Shown here one piece after another: positions 20,211 to 32,078 of a stretch of DNA of 64,000 nucleotides. The notes under the pieces were generated by a model. It saw only the letters and a list, made by a program, of their open reading frames with translations. It was not told the origin of the DNA and ran no database searches. Within the stretch, counting starts at the first letter, position 1. Every line of letters begins with the position of its first letter. Source of the DNA: Chlorella sorokiniana (taxonomy: Eukaryota > Chlorophyta > Trebouxiophyceae > Chlorellales > Chlorellaceae); assembly GCA_025917655.1 (NCBI GenBank), contig CP084613.1:2730001-2794000 (forward strand), in the 5' to 3' direction. The translations under genes were made by a program, and so were the position numbers.

Positions 20211-21490
20211 TGATCAAGGGCAAGGGCAAGGGGGACAAGGGCGTTACCCTTGCCGAAATGGAGCAGCACCTGCAGGGCGTGTGAGCTACTCTGCACTGGT
20301 TTTACCTACCCTATATTTAGGGCAGCGCGTGCCGTGAGCAGCACTTTGAAGGACGTTGGTATGGACTGTCCTGAGCTTGTCTACCAAGCTTGCTGGATGC
20401 AGGTTCATTGGCTATCGCCCTGGGGACCCCACCTGTGAGGGTCCCCCGCAGGCCATGCCTGATCCGGCGTTCCCGCCGACAGCAGACGTAAAACCCATCG
20501 ATCTGCGCGAGATGAGCATGGCGCAGCTGGTTGCAGAAGCAGCAACGACGCAGGCTCGTGACGTTTTTGCAGCGCTGCTGCCAGATCCGCCTGGTGAGCT
20601 TTATAAACATGGTGCGACCAGCTGCTTTTGCTCCTCAAAACAGATTCCGGGTGCCATTTCAAACCCATTGCCTGCGCAATCTTGAGAATACAAATAGCTG
20701 CACATCCCAACCCATCAGCCGTCGGTTATCAAGGGCCAGGGCGGTACCTGGCCCACTTGCTGACTCCAAATGATGCTGTTTCCCTGTTTGGAGGGCGCTG
20801 TTGCGATTGGCAGGTGTGCCCCTGGACCGGATTGCATATGTGACAGGGCAGGGACCGCTGCGCAAGGATGAACCTGGAGCGAAGGGGCAAGAGCAGCAGC
20901 AGGAGCCGCACGCAAGGGTTCCGGCAGCGGCAGGAGCGCCTCAACCGACAACCTCCGTTCCCCTGAGCGAGGCGGAGATTGTGGGGGTGCTGAGCAGATA
21001 CCTGGAAGCCCCCTGGCGGCAGTCGCATGTCCATCAAGGTGCAGCCTGTCAGCCAGCAGCCCATACCCTGGGCAGGTACGTGAGAGCATCAGGCTGCGCA
21101 TTATTGGCAAACACGCGCAGGCAATACACGCTTTGCCTGCCGATGCAGCTCGGCCAGGGCTTAGCGGGCAACACTGCACGCCTGCAACTACATTAGGCAA
21201 TCTCATTGTCTCAACCTATCAACATCATCTGCGCAGAGTTGGGGCTTGCAACTGGCGGGCCCCGCATGGGCAGCCTTGCGTGCGACCTGCGCAAGCTGTG
21301 GCGCCTGGCGTATCTGGAGCACGGCGGCTTTGACGCGGTCAGCGCTGCTGGCGCATGGACGCTGGTGGCAGAGGGGCTGGGCGCCGACACGAAGCGGGCG
21401 GCCAATGCGGCAAGTGTGGCCAAGCAGTGGTACCACCGCTTCTTGCTGCCCCTGGAGCGCCACTTTGAGCGCCAAGCTGCAGCCAAGTGA
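20211..21490 (+). CDS. ARID/BRIGHT DNA-binding domain protein
   Basis: Predicted nuclear DNA-binding protein. The start is MIKGKGKGDKGVTLAEMEQH at 20211, lysine-rich. Middle exons read STLKDVGMDCPELVYQACW, then FIGYRPGDPTCEGPPQ and DLREMSMAQLVAEAATTQAR, then PLDRIAYVTGQGPLRKDEPG and PLSEAEIVGVLSRYLEAPW. The last exon (about 21237-21490) is an ARID domain: DLRKLWRLAYLEHGGFDAVS, the WTLVAEGLG core, and SVAKQWYHRFLLPLERHFER, the helix that ends most ARID domains. The protein stops shortly after. The frame changes near 20400 without a clear intron. A C-terminal ARID on a protein of this size differs from the large SWI/SNF ARID subunits, and its complex is unknown. Confidence 0.72.
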
Positions 21491-21764
21491 AAGCCGCAAA
21501 TCAGCATTGTCTTGCAGAAATGTATCAACATGGGCTTTGCTCTGTTTTTCGCTCAGTATACTGTTCACATCATGACCGCATGTTTGCACTTGCCTGCTGA
21601 ACAAATTCGGGGTGGCGGGACGCAGTTCTGGGCGCCGCAGTACACTGGACACGATGTTTCCTGAGACCTGTTTGGTAAGTTATTCAGCAGCAGTATTTGT
21701 ATGATCGGGCAGTTGACTGCGCAAGTGCTCTTGTTCCTTCGTGGTCGAGCGCCCGTCGCAAGCA

Positions 21765-24213
21765 ATGGCTGCCTTGAGCCTCCAGTGCGACGTCTGCGGC
21801 GCCCATTTGCGATCTGTAGCCGAGGCCCAGGCCCATGGTGAGTTCGCGCCGTCGCAAAGGCACTTTCCCGGCTGCCGCTTGTCGCTGCTCCGCCTCTGCC
21901 GTTTGTCACCGCCCTCCTGCCCTGCCCCACAGGTGATGCTACTGGCCATGCCGCCTTCAGCGAATCCACAGAGGCGGTGAGACTACATTGGAGGGTGTCG
22001 TTTCTCGTTGGCGTGAAGAGCCAGTGCGCTTATGCACAACAGCCGTGACGTTTGGCCTGTCCCCTGTAGGTGAAGCGGCTGGTGTGCCGAGAGTGCGGCA
22101 AGGCGTGCAGGTCCGAGGAGGAGTGGGATCTCCACAGCAAGCGAACAGGGCATGCTGTGTGTGACGACAAGGTGGGGCTGGCTGCGGAGCTGTGTGCATC
22201 CTGTTCACCAGCTCTCGGCGTGCTTTGCGTGTCCTGGCGGCTGGCGGCTGGTCCCTGCTCAACCGCTCGTGGTGCCCTGCCCTGCCCCGCACTGCTCTGT
22301 GGCGCAGACCAGCGAGGTGCAGGCGGTGGACACCGAAGTGGAGATGAAGGCAGCCCGGTTGGAGGCGGGGGCCGAGCAGGGGCCCGCGGTGGCCAACGCC
22401 TCCCAGCCTGAAGAGCTGGTGCCCGCAGAAGTAAGCCAGGATCTGCTGAAGCAGATGGAAGAGATGGTGAGGCCTGGGGGTGGGAGGGCAGGGGCGCGCT
22501 AGGTTGAGATGCGGTACCCAGCCTGCCCGCCTGCCCGTCTGCTGCCAGTCACGCCGGCATGCGGGCTATCTGCCTGCCTGCTGCCCCCCACGTGCAGGGC
22601 TTCCCAGCGGCGCGGGCCACTCGTGCTCTGTACCACAGCGGCGGCGAGAGTTTGGAGGCAGCGATTGGCTGGTTGGAGGAGCACCAGGGGGATGCCGACC
22701 TGGATGAGCCGCTGCTGGTGCCCGAGGTGGGCCCACCGCCAGCCTGCCTGCACCCGCCTTGGCCCCACCGGCAGGCCGACTGGGCGGTGGGGCCGTCTGG
22801 GCTGAGAGCGCTGTGACACTTGGCTGCCAAGCGTTCACGCTGCAGAGCCAGCCCAAGAAGAAGCTGACCCCGAGGAGGCCAAGGCGGCGGCGGCGGAGCT
22901 GATACGCAGGCGGGTGCACCACGGGCGGCGACGTGCAGGCGCCTGCACAAGCCTGCAGCACGCTGGGCGCTCATGCTGCAGCGCTGTGTTGCGACTTGCA
23001 GGGCGCGTGAGCGACGTGAGCGCGAGGAGAAGGAGGCGGAGCGCTTGCGAGAGCAGGAGCGCATCAGGTGGGCCGCTGGGGGGTAACAGGAGGCCGGGCT
23101 GTCGCGCCTGCGCGTCTGGCACAGCTGAACGGCTGCCCTATGTTCATCAGTGCCCAGGCATGCCTCCCCACTCCACGGACCCGCTCGCGTGCAAGCCGCT
23201 TGAGCCCTGCTCCGCCCACCCCACCTCTCCCCTCAGGGCAGGCAAGGAGCTGGCCATGGCGGCACGCCAGGAGGAGGAGCTGCGCCTGAAGCGTGGCGGA
23301 GCAGCGGCAGCGGGAGAAGGAGGAGGAGGCGCGGGCGCGGGAGAAGATCAGGGCCAAGCTGGAGGAAGACCGGCGTGAGCGGCGCCGCCGCCTGGGCTTG
23401 CCGGAGGAGCTGACTGAGGAGGAGAAGGAGGAGGAGCGGCGCAAGCTGCAGGTGGGCCCCAGCGTGTGCCACATCCGTGCGGCCAAGCAGCTGGCAGTGG
23501 TTGGGCGGGCGACGGAAGGGAACCGCGCGCGATGCTGGAGCCCGGTGTGCGCATCTCAGTGCCTGCCTTTCCTGCTGCGGCTCTGCAGGCCAAACTGGAG
23601 GAGGAGAAGCGCCGCAAGCTGCCGATCAAGCCGGTAGAGGGTGAGTATTGGGCGTGAGGCTGTTGAGGGGGTACAGTCATGCGTGGGCACCGTCAGCCGG
23701 GCACACCGGTATGCGTGCAGCCATCAACAAGCCCGCCATTGCCGCCTCACCCTGCAGTGGGCGAGAAGCTGCGAGGTATCCTAGTGGGCATGAAGAAGGC
23801 GCACCCCGGGCAGGAGGAGGCTGTGAAGACTTGCTGGCGGACGCTGCTCAAGCTGTGTGCGAACGTGCACGCACATCCGGGTGAGTGAATTGAAGGGGCC
23901 AGGGTGCTGGGGGGGGGGGGGCGGCGCCGGCGCGCTGGCCCACGTGGAGGGCACTGTCCTCGGCAGCCCAGCGCACGTGCACCCTTGCTGCTGCAGGCGA
24001 GGACAGGTATCGGCGCGTACGGCTGACAAACCCCGCCATCCAGCAGCGCGTGGCGGCGTTTGGCGGCGCCGTCGACTTCCTGCACCTGGCCGGCTTCCAG
24101 GCTGAGGGGGATGAGCTGTACATGCCCCAGGAGGCGGTGGACCGTGCGGTGCTGGAGGTGGCGGGGAGCAGCTCAGCAGTGCGCTATCCAATCCATACTT
24201 TGGGATGCTGTAA
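21765..24213 (+). CDS. Zinc finger, UBA and PUB/PUG domain protein (plant At1g04850-like)
   Basis: Probable ubiquitin and p97/CDC48 cofactor. In order: a first Cys2-His2-like finger (CDVCGAHLRSVAEAQAH), a second (CRECGKACRSEEEWDLHSKR then TGH), an acidic linker, a UBA domain (GFPAARATRALYHSGGESLE then AAIGWLEEHQGD), a long charged helix (AREREEREEKEAERLREQER and similar), and a C-terminal PUB domain (GILVGMKKAHPGQEEAVKTC, then YRRVRLTNPAIQQRVAAFGG and AVDFLHLAGFQAEGDELYMP). It ends SNPYFGML with TAA at 24211-24213, the typical end of this family, but a one-base slip near 24160 is needed to reach it. Otherwise the frame would run to 24460. PUB domains bind the CDC48 tail, so a role in CDC48-linked degradation is inferred. 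At least eleven short exons. Confidence 0.82.
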
Positions 24214-24561
24214 GCGTGGCGGCGGCCAGGACGGAAGCGTCGGGCACCGGCGTGGTCACAGTGCCATGGCAGCGGGCGCGCCGTGGATCATGGGACATGA
24301 AATGGTGATCGGTAATGAATTGGCCTGGGTGCAGGGCGGTGGAGTCGCATGGATGGGTGGGGTGGCCAGACTCGCAGATGGGTGGGGCAGATGGAAAAAC
24401 TGGGCCAATAAAGCGCAGCAACTGGGGAAAATTGTCAGCTTCGAGAAGGGACGTGCGTGAGTCATGAGACTGGATCTGATGGAGCGCAGGGTACAAGTAG
24501 TTGCAGCAGTGCAGCACGTGGCGTCGGCTCTGAGGCAGGGGCAGCCTGCGCGGCTCACGCG
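24214..24561. other. Convergent intergenic region
   Basis: 3' flanks of the UBA/PUB gene and the unrecognised minus-strand gene. A TGTAA overlaps the UBA/PUB stop itself (24210-24214). I see no further gene. Confidence 0.4.
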
Positions 24562-25772
24562 TCACACGTGGTTGCGGGCATACTCCCTGTGCAGGTCGGA
24601 CAGGAAGCGGCGGCCCTCGCTGGGGCCCATCAGCCTGTACAGGTTCTGCAGGGCGCCCCGCGCCCCAGCTGCGCAATGCGCAGCGCCGCCGCCTCGCCGC
24701 GGCCGAGGTGCGCCGCTGCCGGCACCAGTTCAATCTCTAAATTTCGGGGCAGGCAGTTGGCGGGGCAGCCATCGCGCGGCGCCGTGCGCGCTACGGTCAG
24801 TCCTGCGGCCGCCGCGCCACTGCCCAGCACGCAGTCGCGCGCGGTCCACTCGGCCAGGCAAGTGCGGCTGCCGCTGCCGCTGCCGCTCTGAACAGCTGCG
24901 TAGAGGCCACCGCCGCGCCCAGGCTCATCACGCCACGCGTGTGCGTCCCAACGCGGCTGCATGCGCGGGTCGAGCAGAGCCAGGACCACGCGCCCGCTGC
25001 GCAGCGTGCGCTCGCACAGCACCCCTCCCTGCGCAGAGGGACGTGGCTGTGGGTGGGGGTGGTGACAGGTGGGTGTGCCATCCGGATGTGCCACCTGCCT
25101 CGCTGGCTGGCTGAAAGGACATGGCCAGTGGTTACAGCACCCTGCTCCCGACAGGCAGCTCACCTGTAGTGATCCCGTACTGCGGCCAGGTAGCCGCGCC
25201 GCTCTTCCAGGGCCATGTCCCGCCACGGCCGGGGCAGCGAGGAGCGCGTGGCGGCCCGTCGCCCCTGGGCCGCTTGCTGGCGCTGCGCCCCTTGCCACCA
25301 CCACCGCCGCCCTGCATGCCCATCGCATCGCTCAGCGCCTGCGCCAACTTCTGGTGCTGTGCTGAGCCGAGCTCTGGCAAAGTGCAACTGTGCTGATACG
25401 CAGGTCGCGCGGGGGCGGCAGGCGCCGTGGCTGCCGCCGCTGCCAACCACCGATGAGCACCGCGTGTGCAGCTCGTAGAGCACCTGCGAAACAATTTTGA
25501 AGCTGTACTTGAGCGAGGAATGCGGCGGCGAGCACCCAGCCCTCCGAACTGCCGCTCGCTCTTACCGAGTGGACACAGAAGGAAGCGGCTGTCCACGCAA
25601 AGCCGCGAGACTGCCCATCTTTCACAATTCCAGCGGTACTTGCATTCACATATTCCGCCAGGGCATTCCCGCAATCTGATTGGCAAGCAGACAACTCTAC
25701 CATTCTGCGAAGTGCGCGCTGTGGCGGCTGTGGCGCCAGTCAGCAGACGAGCTCCTTGGGCTCCATCTTCAT
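24562..25772 (-). CDS. Unrecognised soluble protein
   Basis: I do not recognise this family. A short first exon starts MKMEPKELV at 25772. Exon 2 (around 25455-25530) reads SLKYSFKIVS with VLYELHTRC. Exon 3 is a Gly/Arg/Lys-rich basic linker followed by PRPWRDMALEERRGYLAAVR then DHYR. The main exon (about 24660-25045) reads VLCERTLRSGRVVLALLDPR, MQPRWDAHAWRDEPGRGG and PRNLEIELVPAAAHLGRGEA. The last exon ends YRLMGPSEGRRFLSDLHREY then ARNHV, stop at 24562-24564. No membrane segment or signal peptide is evident. Splice sites fit the local TGCAG acceptor pattern, which supports a real gene. The basic linker and Arg-rich helices might mean nucleic-acid contact, but this is a guess. Confidence 0.5.
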
Positions 25773-25950
25773 GCCCACCGGGGTTAAGTGAAACGTAACG
25801 GGCGGTTCAATTACTTTCACAATCAAGCTCTGGCATGGGTGCTTGCACTGTGCATAGAATAGTGGCAGCTAGACTTGCTACCACAGACATGGCCGAAAAC
25901 TGTGGCATGCGATGGGCTCATGCTCCTTTATCGCGCCGAACTTGCTGCAG

Positions 25951-28159
25951 CTAATGGAATTCAGCGGCACGGATCCAGCGTGTGGCAATGACCTTGGTGC
26001 CTGCTAGCACCGGGCACCCTCCGTGCAGGCTTGCAGGGTCGGGGCTGCCAGATCCCCAGGCCGCCACAGGGAGCCTGCAGGCGTGTAGTCCCTGCACAAG
26101 GGGGCACGGCGTGCAAGATTTGAGCTTGAAAACTGAGTGAGCAAAGAGGAGGTGCCCTGGCGTACTTCTGAGGCCAGGGCACGTCTGGGACTGGCGCACC
26201 CACCAGAAGAACACGGCCGAGCCCGGGGCGGGGCAACCTGCAGCACATCCGCCCCTCTCTGGCAGTAGGCAGGCAGGGCGGACCCCGTGCTGCTCAGCTG
26301 GCCGGCGCCGTGGCGGAGCTGCCGGCGAGCTTGAGCATGTGCTGGTCCCGTGGGATCGCTTCCCACACCAACGGCGCTTGGATCATGCCCTGCCGCTGCC
26401 TGGACAGAGCGAGCTGCATGTGCGCGCTGCGGCGCTCCCAGCGCTGGATGGGCAGGCGCGGAAGGGAACACAGTTGCACCGCCTGCCTGGGGAGACCTGC
26501 ACGCAATTTAGGAAGGGCGTTGATGTGCAGGGTGGCAGGCAGGCGCGGGCCACACTGCTCTTTCACCTGAGGTACATGATGAATGTGGCCAGCCTGTCGC
26601 CACATGTCACCCCCCGCCAGGCCCACACTTTGGCCCTCCCGCCCGTCTCAAGAAATCCTGACAGCTTTGGGTGGCAGCTGCGGCAGGCGACTGCGCAGGG
26701 ACAGGTGGACAGGTCAGGGAGTGGCAGGCGGCGCAGGGCACCACAGCGCTGATGGCTGGCGAGGTCAATGCGGGGGGTTGCTGGCCCCCAACTGCCCCAC
26801 CCCTGCCATGGCATGCCTGCCTCCCACGCACCGAGGCACAGTGGTCGGTGTGAGCATCATACTTCTGCCCGGCTTGGTACTGCAGGACGTAGAGTGACTC
26901 GCCAAAACTTTCAGGGATGCCCACCAGCTGGTGGATGCGGCGCTGCACGTCTCGCACCTGTGCACGAGCACGTGGGGAGCTGTGGGTGCAGCTGGCTGGC
27001 CTTGCACATCGCGTGAGAAGCGAACCTGGGCAAGGCATGCAACCGGCGACCAGCATCCGTCTTCAATCGCTGGATACACATGCAGAAGGCTGCCTGTGGG
27101 CGGCTGCTGTGCCGTGCGCACCACGTCATCCCGCTTCGCCCCATTGAGCCATGATCCATAGCTGGTGCGCGCGTCGTGCATGCGCTCTTCGTCTGCCACC
27201 ACCTGCGATCGCTCGAAGCCGCCTGCGCCATGCGGTGGGCAGGTTGGGTCGTCAACACATGACGGGCATCTTCATGCTGAGAGCCAGACAGAAAGCGCCC
27301 CCTGTCCCTGTGTGTGCCCTGTCCCCCACACTCCTGTCCACCCCCTCCTCCCGCAGCCCGGCAGCGCTCACCCCTGGCCTGGCGCACCAGGTGCTCCACC
27401 TCTGCCGGGGACAGAAAGTCGCGGATGAGCAGGAGGCGCGGCGAGGACGAGGAGAGGACGGTGGCGTTGAAGTGGCGCGTGGCACGATCGTACACCTGGC
27501 GGCAGGTGGCTCGTGTTCAGGCATGCGCAGGAGGTAAGCCCTTGCGTTCCCGCAGGCAGAAGGGTCCTGCTCCCCAGGAAAAGGCAGGGCCCTCACCTCC
27601 CAGGTCAAATTCCAGCCGCCGTGCAGCTCAGATACGGTCAGCTGGCTGGCGCCCCAGGACGACAGGCGGGCGGCTCCTCCACCAGGCTCCCAGCACCCGG
27701 GCCGCCTTGCTGCTGGCGCTGCTGGGGCCCTTGCTGCTGGGATGCTTGCGCCTGGTGTTGCTGCTGTCCTGGCGGTTGAGGCTGGGCGACAGACACGCCC
27801 AGCGCTCCCAGCGCGCCTGCTGCCCTGCTGCCAGTGCCGTCTGGGCTGCTCAGGGTCAAGCTGACGGGCTGCTCATGAGCCTTACCATGCTTGTGCAGTG
27901 GCATGCCTTTTCGGGCTGCTGCCTGTGCTGCCTGTGCAGCAGCCTCCCTGAGCAGGCGGGAAGGGGAGGAACCTGGCATGCCGGCCGCTGCCTTCCCCAC
28001 TGCTGCTGCCTCTGCTGAGCTGTCCCTTGAAAGGATCGGCTTCATGCCCCAGCTGTCAAACAGTGATAGGCGCATTGCCAGCATCAAGCCGCAGGAGAAC
28101 CAAGCAAGCAGCACACTGCAGGGGATACAGCGGGCATAAGCTCCAGCCTGTGATTCCAA
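25951..28159 (-). CDS. P4H: Prolyl 4-hydroxylase (copy 1), type II membrane protein
   Basis: 2-oxoglutarate/Fe(II) dioxygenase that makes 4-hydroxyproline in secreted or cell-wall proteins, in the ER/Golgi. Exon 1 starts at 28159 with a signal anchor, SVLLAWFSCGLMLAMRLSLF, then a Gln/Pro/Gly-rich stalk. The catalytic part reads LLIRDFLSPAEVEHLVRQAR, ARTSYGSWLNGAKRDDVVR, RIHQLVGIPESFGESLYVLQ, YQAGQKYDAHTDHC (His and Asp Fe ligands), CQDFLRRAGGPKCGPGGG, TCGDRLATFIMYL, and LHGGCPVLAGTKVIATRWIR (distal His, 2-oxoglutarate Lys), stop at 25951. Between the HxD pair and the RLATFIMYL strand there is a Cys-rich insert absent from most plant P4Hs but shared with the divergent copy at 29.5-32 kb. Frame changes near 27650. 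Exon limits are approximate. Confidence 0.85.
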
Positions 28160-29505
28160 CAGAGGAGGACCTTGGCACTGTCCAAGAACAAATGCTTGGC
28201 ATCGACCCCATCAGCTTACCAAATAGCCAGCGATGGCCCCCACTCTTGGATGGTGCGCCATCGATGGCGGCGGCAGGGGCTCCCATGCTGGCGATGCACC
28301 ACCTCGGCCAGCATTCAGCTGCTGGGCCTGGGCCCCAGGCGGGGCGTGCTACTGTAATCTTCTCCTGAGGTGGGGCTCCTGGGCTGCTCGGAAGCAACTT
28401 CAGCCCGAGGCTACGTTGGCAAGGATGGTCTCAGGTCGACCAAAGCCTTCCACAAACTGTGAAAGTGACGAAAACCTTCCTGGTCCGTTTGCTTGACGAG
28501 CATACCAGACCGTCACAGTGACATGCAACTTTCCACCTGTGAGCATGTCCCCTTACCGTCCATTGTTTGCGGCACTGCATCGTGCAGCGCAACAGGCACG
28601 AGCTCGACAGTATCGAACATACTCACGATTGAAGGGGCATGAAGTCAATCTGAAGCTCTCCCCAGTGAGGGGTTCCTATGTACATCCTGATGCGCAGCGC
28701 AACCCGTTCGCCGCTGCCAACTTCAAGCTATGCCTCCTGGCTGCCCCTTGTTTCTGTTCTGTTGTTTGATCTTTCGCCAACCTAGATTGTACGATTACCT
28801 GCCAGCTGGTTAAATTCCCCAGCGCATAGATTTCACTCTACCAAACTTTCATTAAGCGGCGCGGGAAGGGCCGGCGGCGGCGGGCGGGCGGGCGCCAAGG
28901 CGCTGTGACGTGCCAGCGCCCTGACATGGGCGGTTTCAACGCCGCCTAACCATCAATCAGAATGCTATAGCAAGATTGAGGTAGTTTGGTGTGCGGAGCC
29001 TAGTGTTTGCTCCAGCAGGCTGCGCTTGCGCCTCAAATCACTGGATTGCAGGGCAGAGTTTCACCCGGCTTGTGAAAGCCCTTGGCGTGTCACGATATCA
29101 GCACTGGAAAGCAAACAGAACAACGTTCATCGTCGGGGGCAGGGGAGCGAGAGCACGGCGTTCTCAAGCCTGGGCGACAGCAAAGCTCTCGTTCTTGCAG
29201 CAAGTATCCCTGTTATACTGTACGCTCGGATTGTTCCTGCCGGAACCGTCGATAGGGAAGGTGAGCGAGCTTGCGTCTGGCTACGCAGCCTCCGAGTGCC
29301 TGAACCTGCATCCGCCGACTGATGCGTTTGTTCATGAATTGCGGACGTCCCCAAGTAGGGTTGACACAGACCAGTAGCTTGCCACCGCTCGCCGCCGTTG
29401 CCAGCGGGCAGCTGGGTGTTGCCCCCAGTAGACCCGTTGATTGCCGGCTCCATCCCGCCGCTGACTGTGCGCAGGCATTAGATCCGAGCCTTGGCGACCA
29501 TCGGC
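28160..29505. other. Divergent 5' region between the two prolyl 4-hydroxylases
   Basis: 1.35 kb separate the two start codons. It contains a GC-rich GGCGGCGGGCGGGCGGGCG stretch near 28870-28895 and AT-richer flanks. One open frame at 28545-28769 (described separately) is the only coding candidate. Nothing else is supportable. Confidence 0.45.
28545..28769 (+). CDS. Doubtful small open frame, 74 residues, possible mitochondrial protein
   Basis: ATG at 28545, TGA at 28767-28769, no intron needed. The N-terminus, SPYRPLFAALHRAAQQARAR then QYRTYSRLKG, is rich in Arg and Ala and free of acidic residues, as in mitochondrial presequences. The middle (HEVNLKLSPVRGSYVHPDAQ) reads like folded protein, while the tail is Cys/Leu-rich. 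No family recognised and no TGTAA close by. It could equally be chance within the P4H 5' region. Confidence 0.25.
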   Translation: MSPYRPLFAALHRAAQQARARQYRTYSRLKGHEVNLKLSPVRGSYVHPDAQRNPFAAANFKLCLLAAPCFCSVV

Positions 29506-32078
29506 ATGTCATCGCCCGCCATGTCAACGAGGCGTAGCAGCCGCGTAGGCGATGGCTCGCCCAGGGCCACCCCTGAGTCGCATCCCATCCATGGCGAGCT
29601 GTCGCCTGGGGGCGGTCCCTCTGTGAAAAAGCCCGCCCGCAAGAACGGCAGCACCGGCCCCACAGGCAGCCCTGTGGCGGTGTATACTCTGGCAGTGCTG
29701 CTGGTGGCCGGCGGAATTTTCTACAACCGCTTGTACCTGCGGGATGCTCCCCCGCCGGTGACAGCACCAGCCTGTCGTCTCACCGCCGCAGCGCCCTCGA
29801 GCAGTCGGGGATGCACCGCCGCTCCCCCGCATGACACCGGAGGAGGCTGCGGTGTTTGAGCAGGCGGCAGAAGAGCACTACGGGCTGCCCCGGGCTACCA
29901 GCTGCCCCATTTTGTTGAGAAGGAGGCTCAGCCATCCAACTATGAGGAGGTGCGACCTGTTCTCAAGTATGGTGCTGGCGGTTGTGCGTGGATGGCGTGG
30001 GGTGGGAGGGTCCGGGTGGTTGGTTGGGTAGCCTAGATACATCTTCAGCGCAGCACTCCTCATTGTGTGAGCCGCGCCCCCCCCCCCCCCCCCACACAGG
30101 AGTTTGAGGTGACTGCTGACCCCGACCACGAAGCTGAAGCTGAGGAGGAGGTGGAGGGAGTGCAGGAGGAGGAGGGCGAGGGGAGGCCCTTGAGCCGCGC
30201 CGATGAGGAGGCGGCTGCGGCAGCCGTGGCAGCCTTTGACCCGGAGGTGCACCGCCAGTATCTGGAGCTGCCGCCCTGGCCCAATGCAGACGAGTCGGTG
30301 CTCACGGTGAGCCCTGCTCAAGCCGCAGGGGCTGCACGCCCCCAGCTGGTGCTGTCTGTATGTGGAGCATCCTCATGGGACGCCCAGCACGCTGGGTGGT
30401 GTGCCCCCAACTACCGACCCTTCCTTCGCGCGCACCCCGCGTGCGCAGGGTTCCTGGGACTTTGACGAGCATGTGTACGACTATGCCGCCAGGCTGCCCA
30501 TGACGCAGACGCTGAGCTGGGAGAACCCGCGCCTGGTGGGAGGGCGTGTGCGGCGCCGCCAGCAGCACGCCTGCCCCTGCACCCCTCCCCTGCACGCCTG
30601 CCGTGCTCTGCAGCACGCTGGGCAAGAGACTCCGCCTGCAGTTGGTCTCTTGCAGCAGGCTGGCATCAGCCCACCATCTCCACATCCACATATATTCCAG
30701 CTAATCAGTGTGCCCCGAATTTTGCCCTAGTTTGGCAGTTGCAACATCACCCCTCACTCACTTTGTGTGCCCCCCCCAACAGGTGCTCTTCCCCTCCTTC
30801 CTGTCCCCCGCCGAGGTGCGGCACATGATCCGCGTCAGCAAAGACAACCTGGAGCGCAGCGAGGTGCTGGTGGCGGAGGGGAGGACACCCAGTCCGACAT
30901 CCGCACCTCCTCCGGCTTTTGGCCCGACCCCGACGAGGTCATCGACGCCATCACGGAGCGCCTGCACCGCGCCCTGGGCATCCCGCAGGCCTTCGGGGAG
31001 GGGCTGTATGGTGGGTGGCCTGGGGCGGGGGAGGGGGCGCGCCTGGGAGGCGGGGGCGAGAGTGGCACCTATGGGCAAAGCGTCGGAGGCAGGGGCTGCA
31101 AGGCCCCGCTCAGCCGTGCGCTCCCCCTCCCGCACCCCTCCACCCTCCCATCATGATTCGTTTTGCAGTGCTCAACTACCAGGTGGATCAGAAGTACGAG
31201 GCGTGAGTATCTGCTGCTGCATGCTGTAACGCCGCGCGTTCCCGCAGCGCCAGCAGGGCCGGCCAGCTCTGGTGTGCATGCGTCGCCCGTAGCCTCCTGC
31301 CCCGCCCCGCCCCTGCGCTTTGCTGTGAGCGCAGCCACAACGACCACTGTATGGATGGCTACTCCAAGGTGGCGGAGCCCGCCTGCCTCGACTTCCTGAA
31401 GCGCGCTGGCGGGCCTGAGTGTGGTCCCGGCAAAGGCGGCCCCACCTGTGGCGACCGCGTGGCCACCTTCATCCTTTGTGAGTGGCCGGGAAGGGTGGCA
31501 ACGATGTATGACCAGCCTCCAACAGCCATCGCCCGACAGTGCTGATTGCTGGGGCTGTGCCCGTGCTGACACGCTGCCGCGCCTGTGCCCCCTCCCCCGG
31601 CGTGCAGACCTGAAGAGCCCCACCCGCGGCGGCCAGACCGCTTTCCCGAGGCTGACATGACCAAGGGCGCCATGGGGGAGGAGCACCGCCCGGGAACTCG
31701 CCGGATGAGTGGTACTGTTACGACGAGCGTGTGCTGTCGGCGGCGCCCCGCCTGGCACCGGCGTCCTCTTCTGGTGGGCTGAGGGCTGCACCCCAGCGTC
31801 GATTGCTTGCAACCAGTTCCACCAGGCAGCATGCCACATGCATCCTCCTAGCTTCCCCCTCTCACACCGCCATTATTACTCCATCACTGTCTTTCAGGGA
31901 CTACCGCCCGGGCAATGGCACCAGCAGCGGCTCCTACCGTGACGGCTCTGCCCAGCCTGCTGCCCATACCGTCTACGCTGCCATGCACTCCGGCTGCCCT
32001 GTGCTGGAGGGGGAGAAGTACATTGCCACCCGTTGGATCCGTGGCGCGGGCTTTGACTACCACCCTGCCGAGGCGTGA
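29506..32078 (+). CDS. P4H: Prolyl 4-hydroxylase (copy 2), type II membrane protein
   Basis: Same activity as copy 1. Starts at 29506 with a Ser/Pro-rich cytosolic tail, then a signal anchor, VAVYTLAVLLVAGGIFYN. A very acidic stalk follows (ADPDHEAEAEEEVEGVQEEE). Catalytic part: GSWDFDEHVYDYAARLPMTQ, VLFPSFLSPAEVRHMIRVSK, RTSSGFWPDPDEVIDAITER, QKYEAHNDHC (Fe ligands His, Asp), ACLDFLKRAGGPECGPGKGG, TCGDRVATFILY, a long loop with DEWYCYDERVLSA, then YRPGNGTSSGSYRDGSAQPA and HSGCPVLEGEKYIATRWIRG. TGA at 32076-32078. The Cys-rich insert matches copy 1, so the two are paralogues facing apart. One acceptor is preceded by 17 consecutive C (30077-30093). Frame changes near 30880 and 31480 look like indels. 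Confidence 0.87.
30077..30093 (+). repeat. Pure C17 run forming a polypyrimidine tract
   Basis: Seventeen C in a row end five bases before the splice acceptor CACACAG at 30093-30099 in copy 2 of the prolyl 4-hydroxylase. It serves as the pyrimidine tract of that intron. Length in such runs is error-prone in any assembly. Confidence 0.7.
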
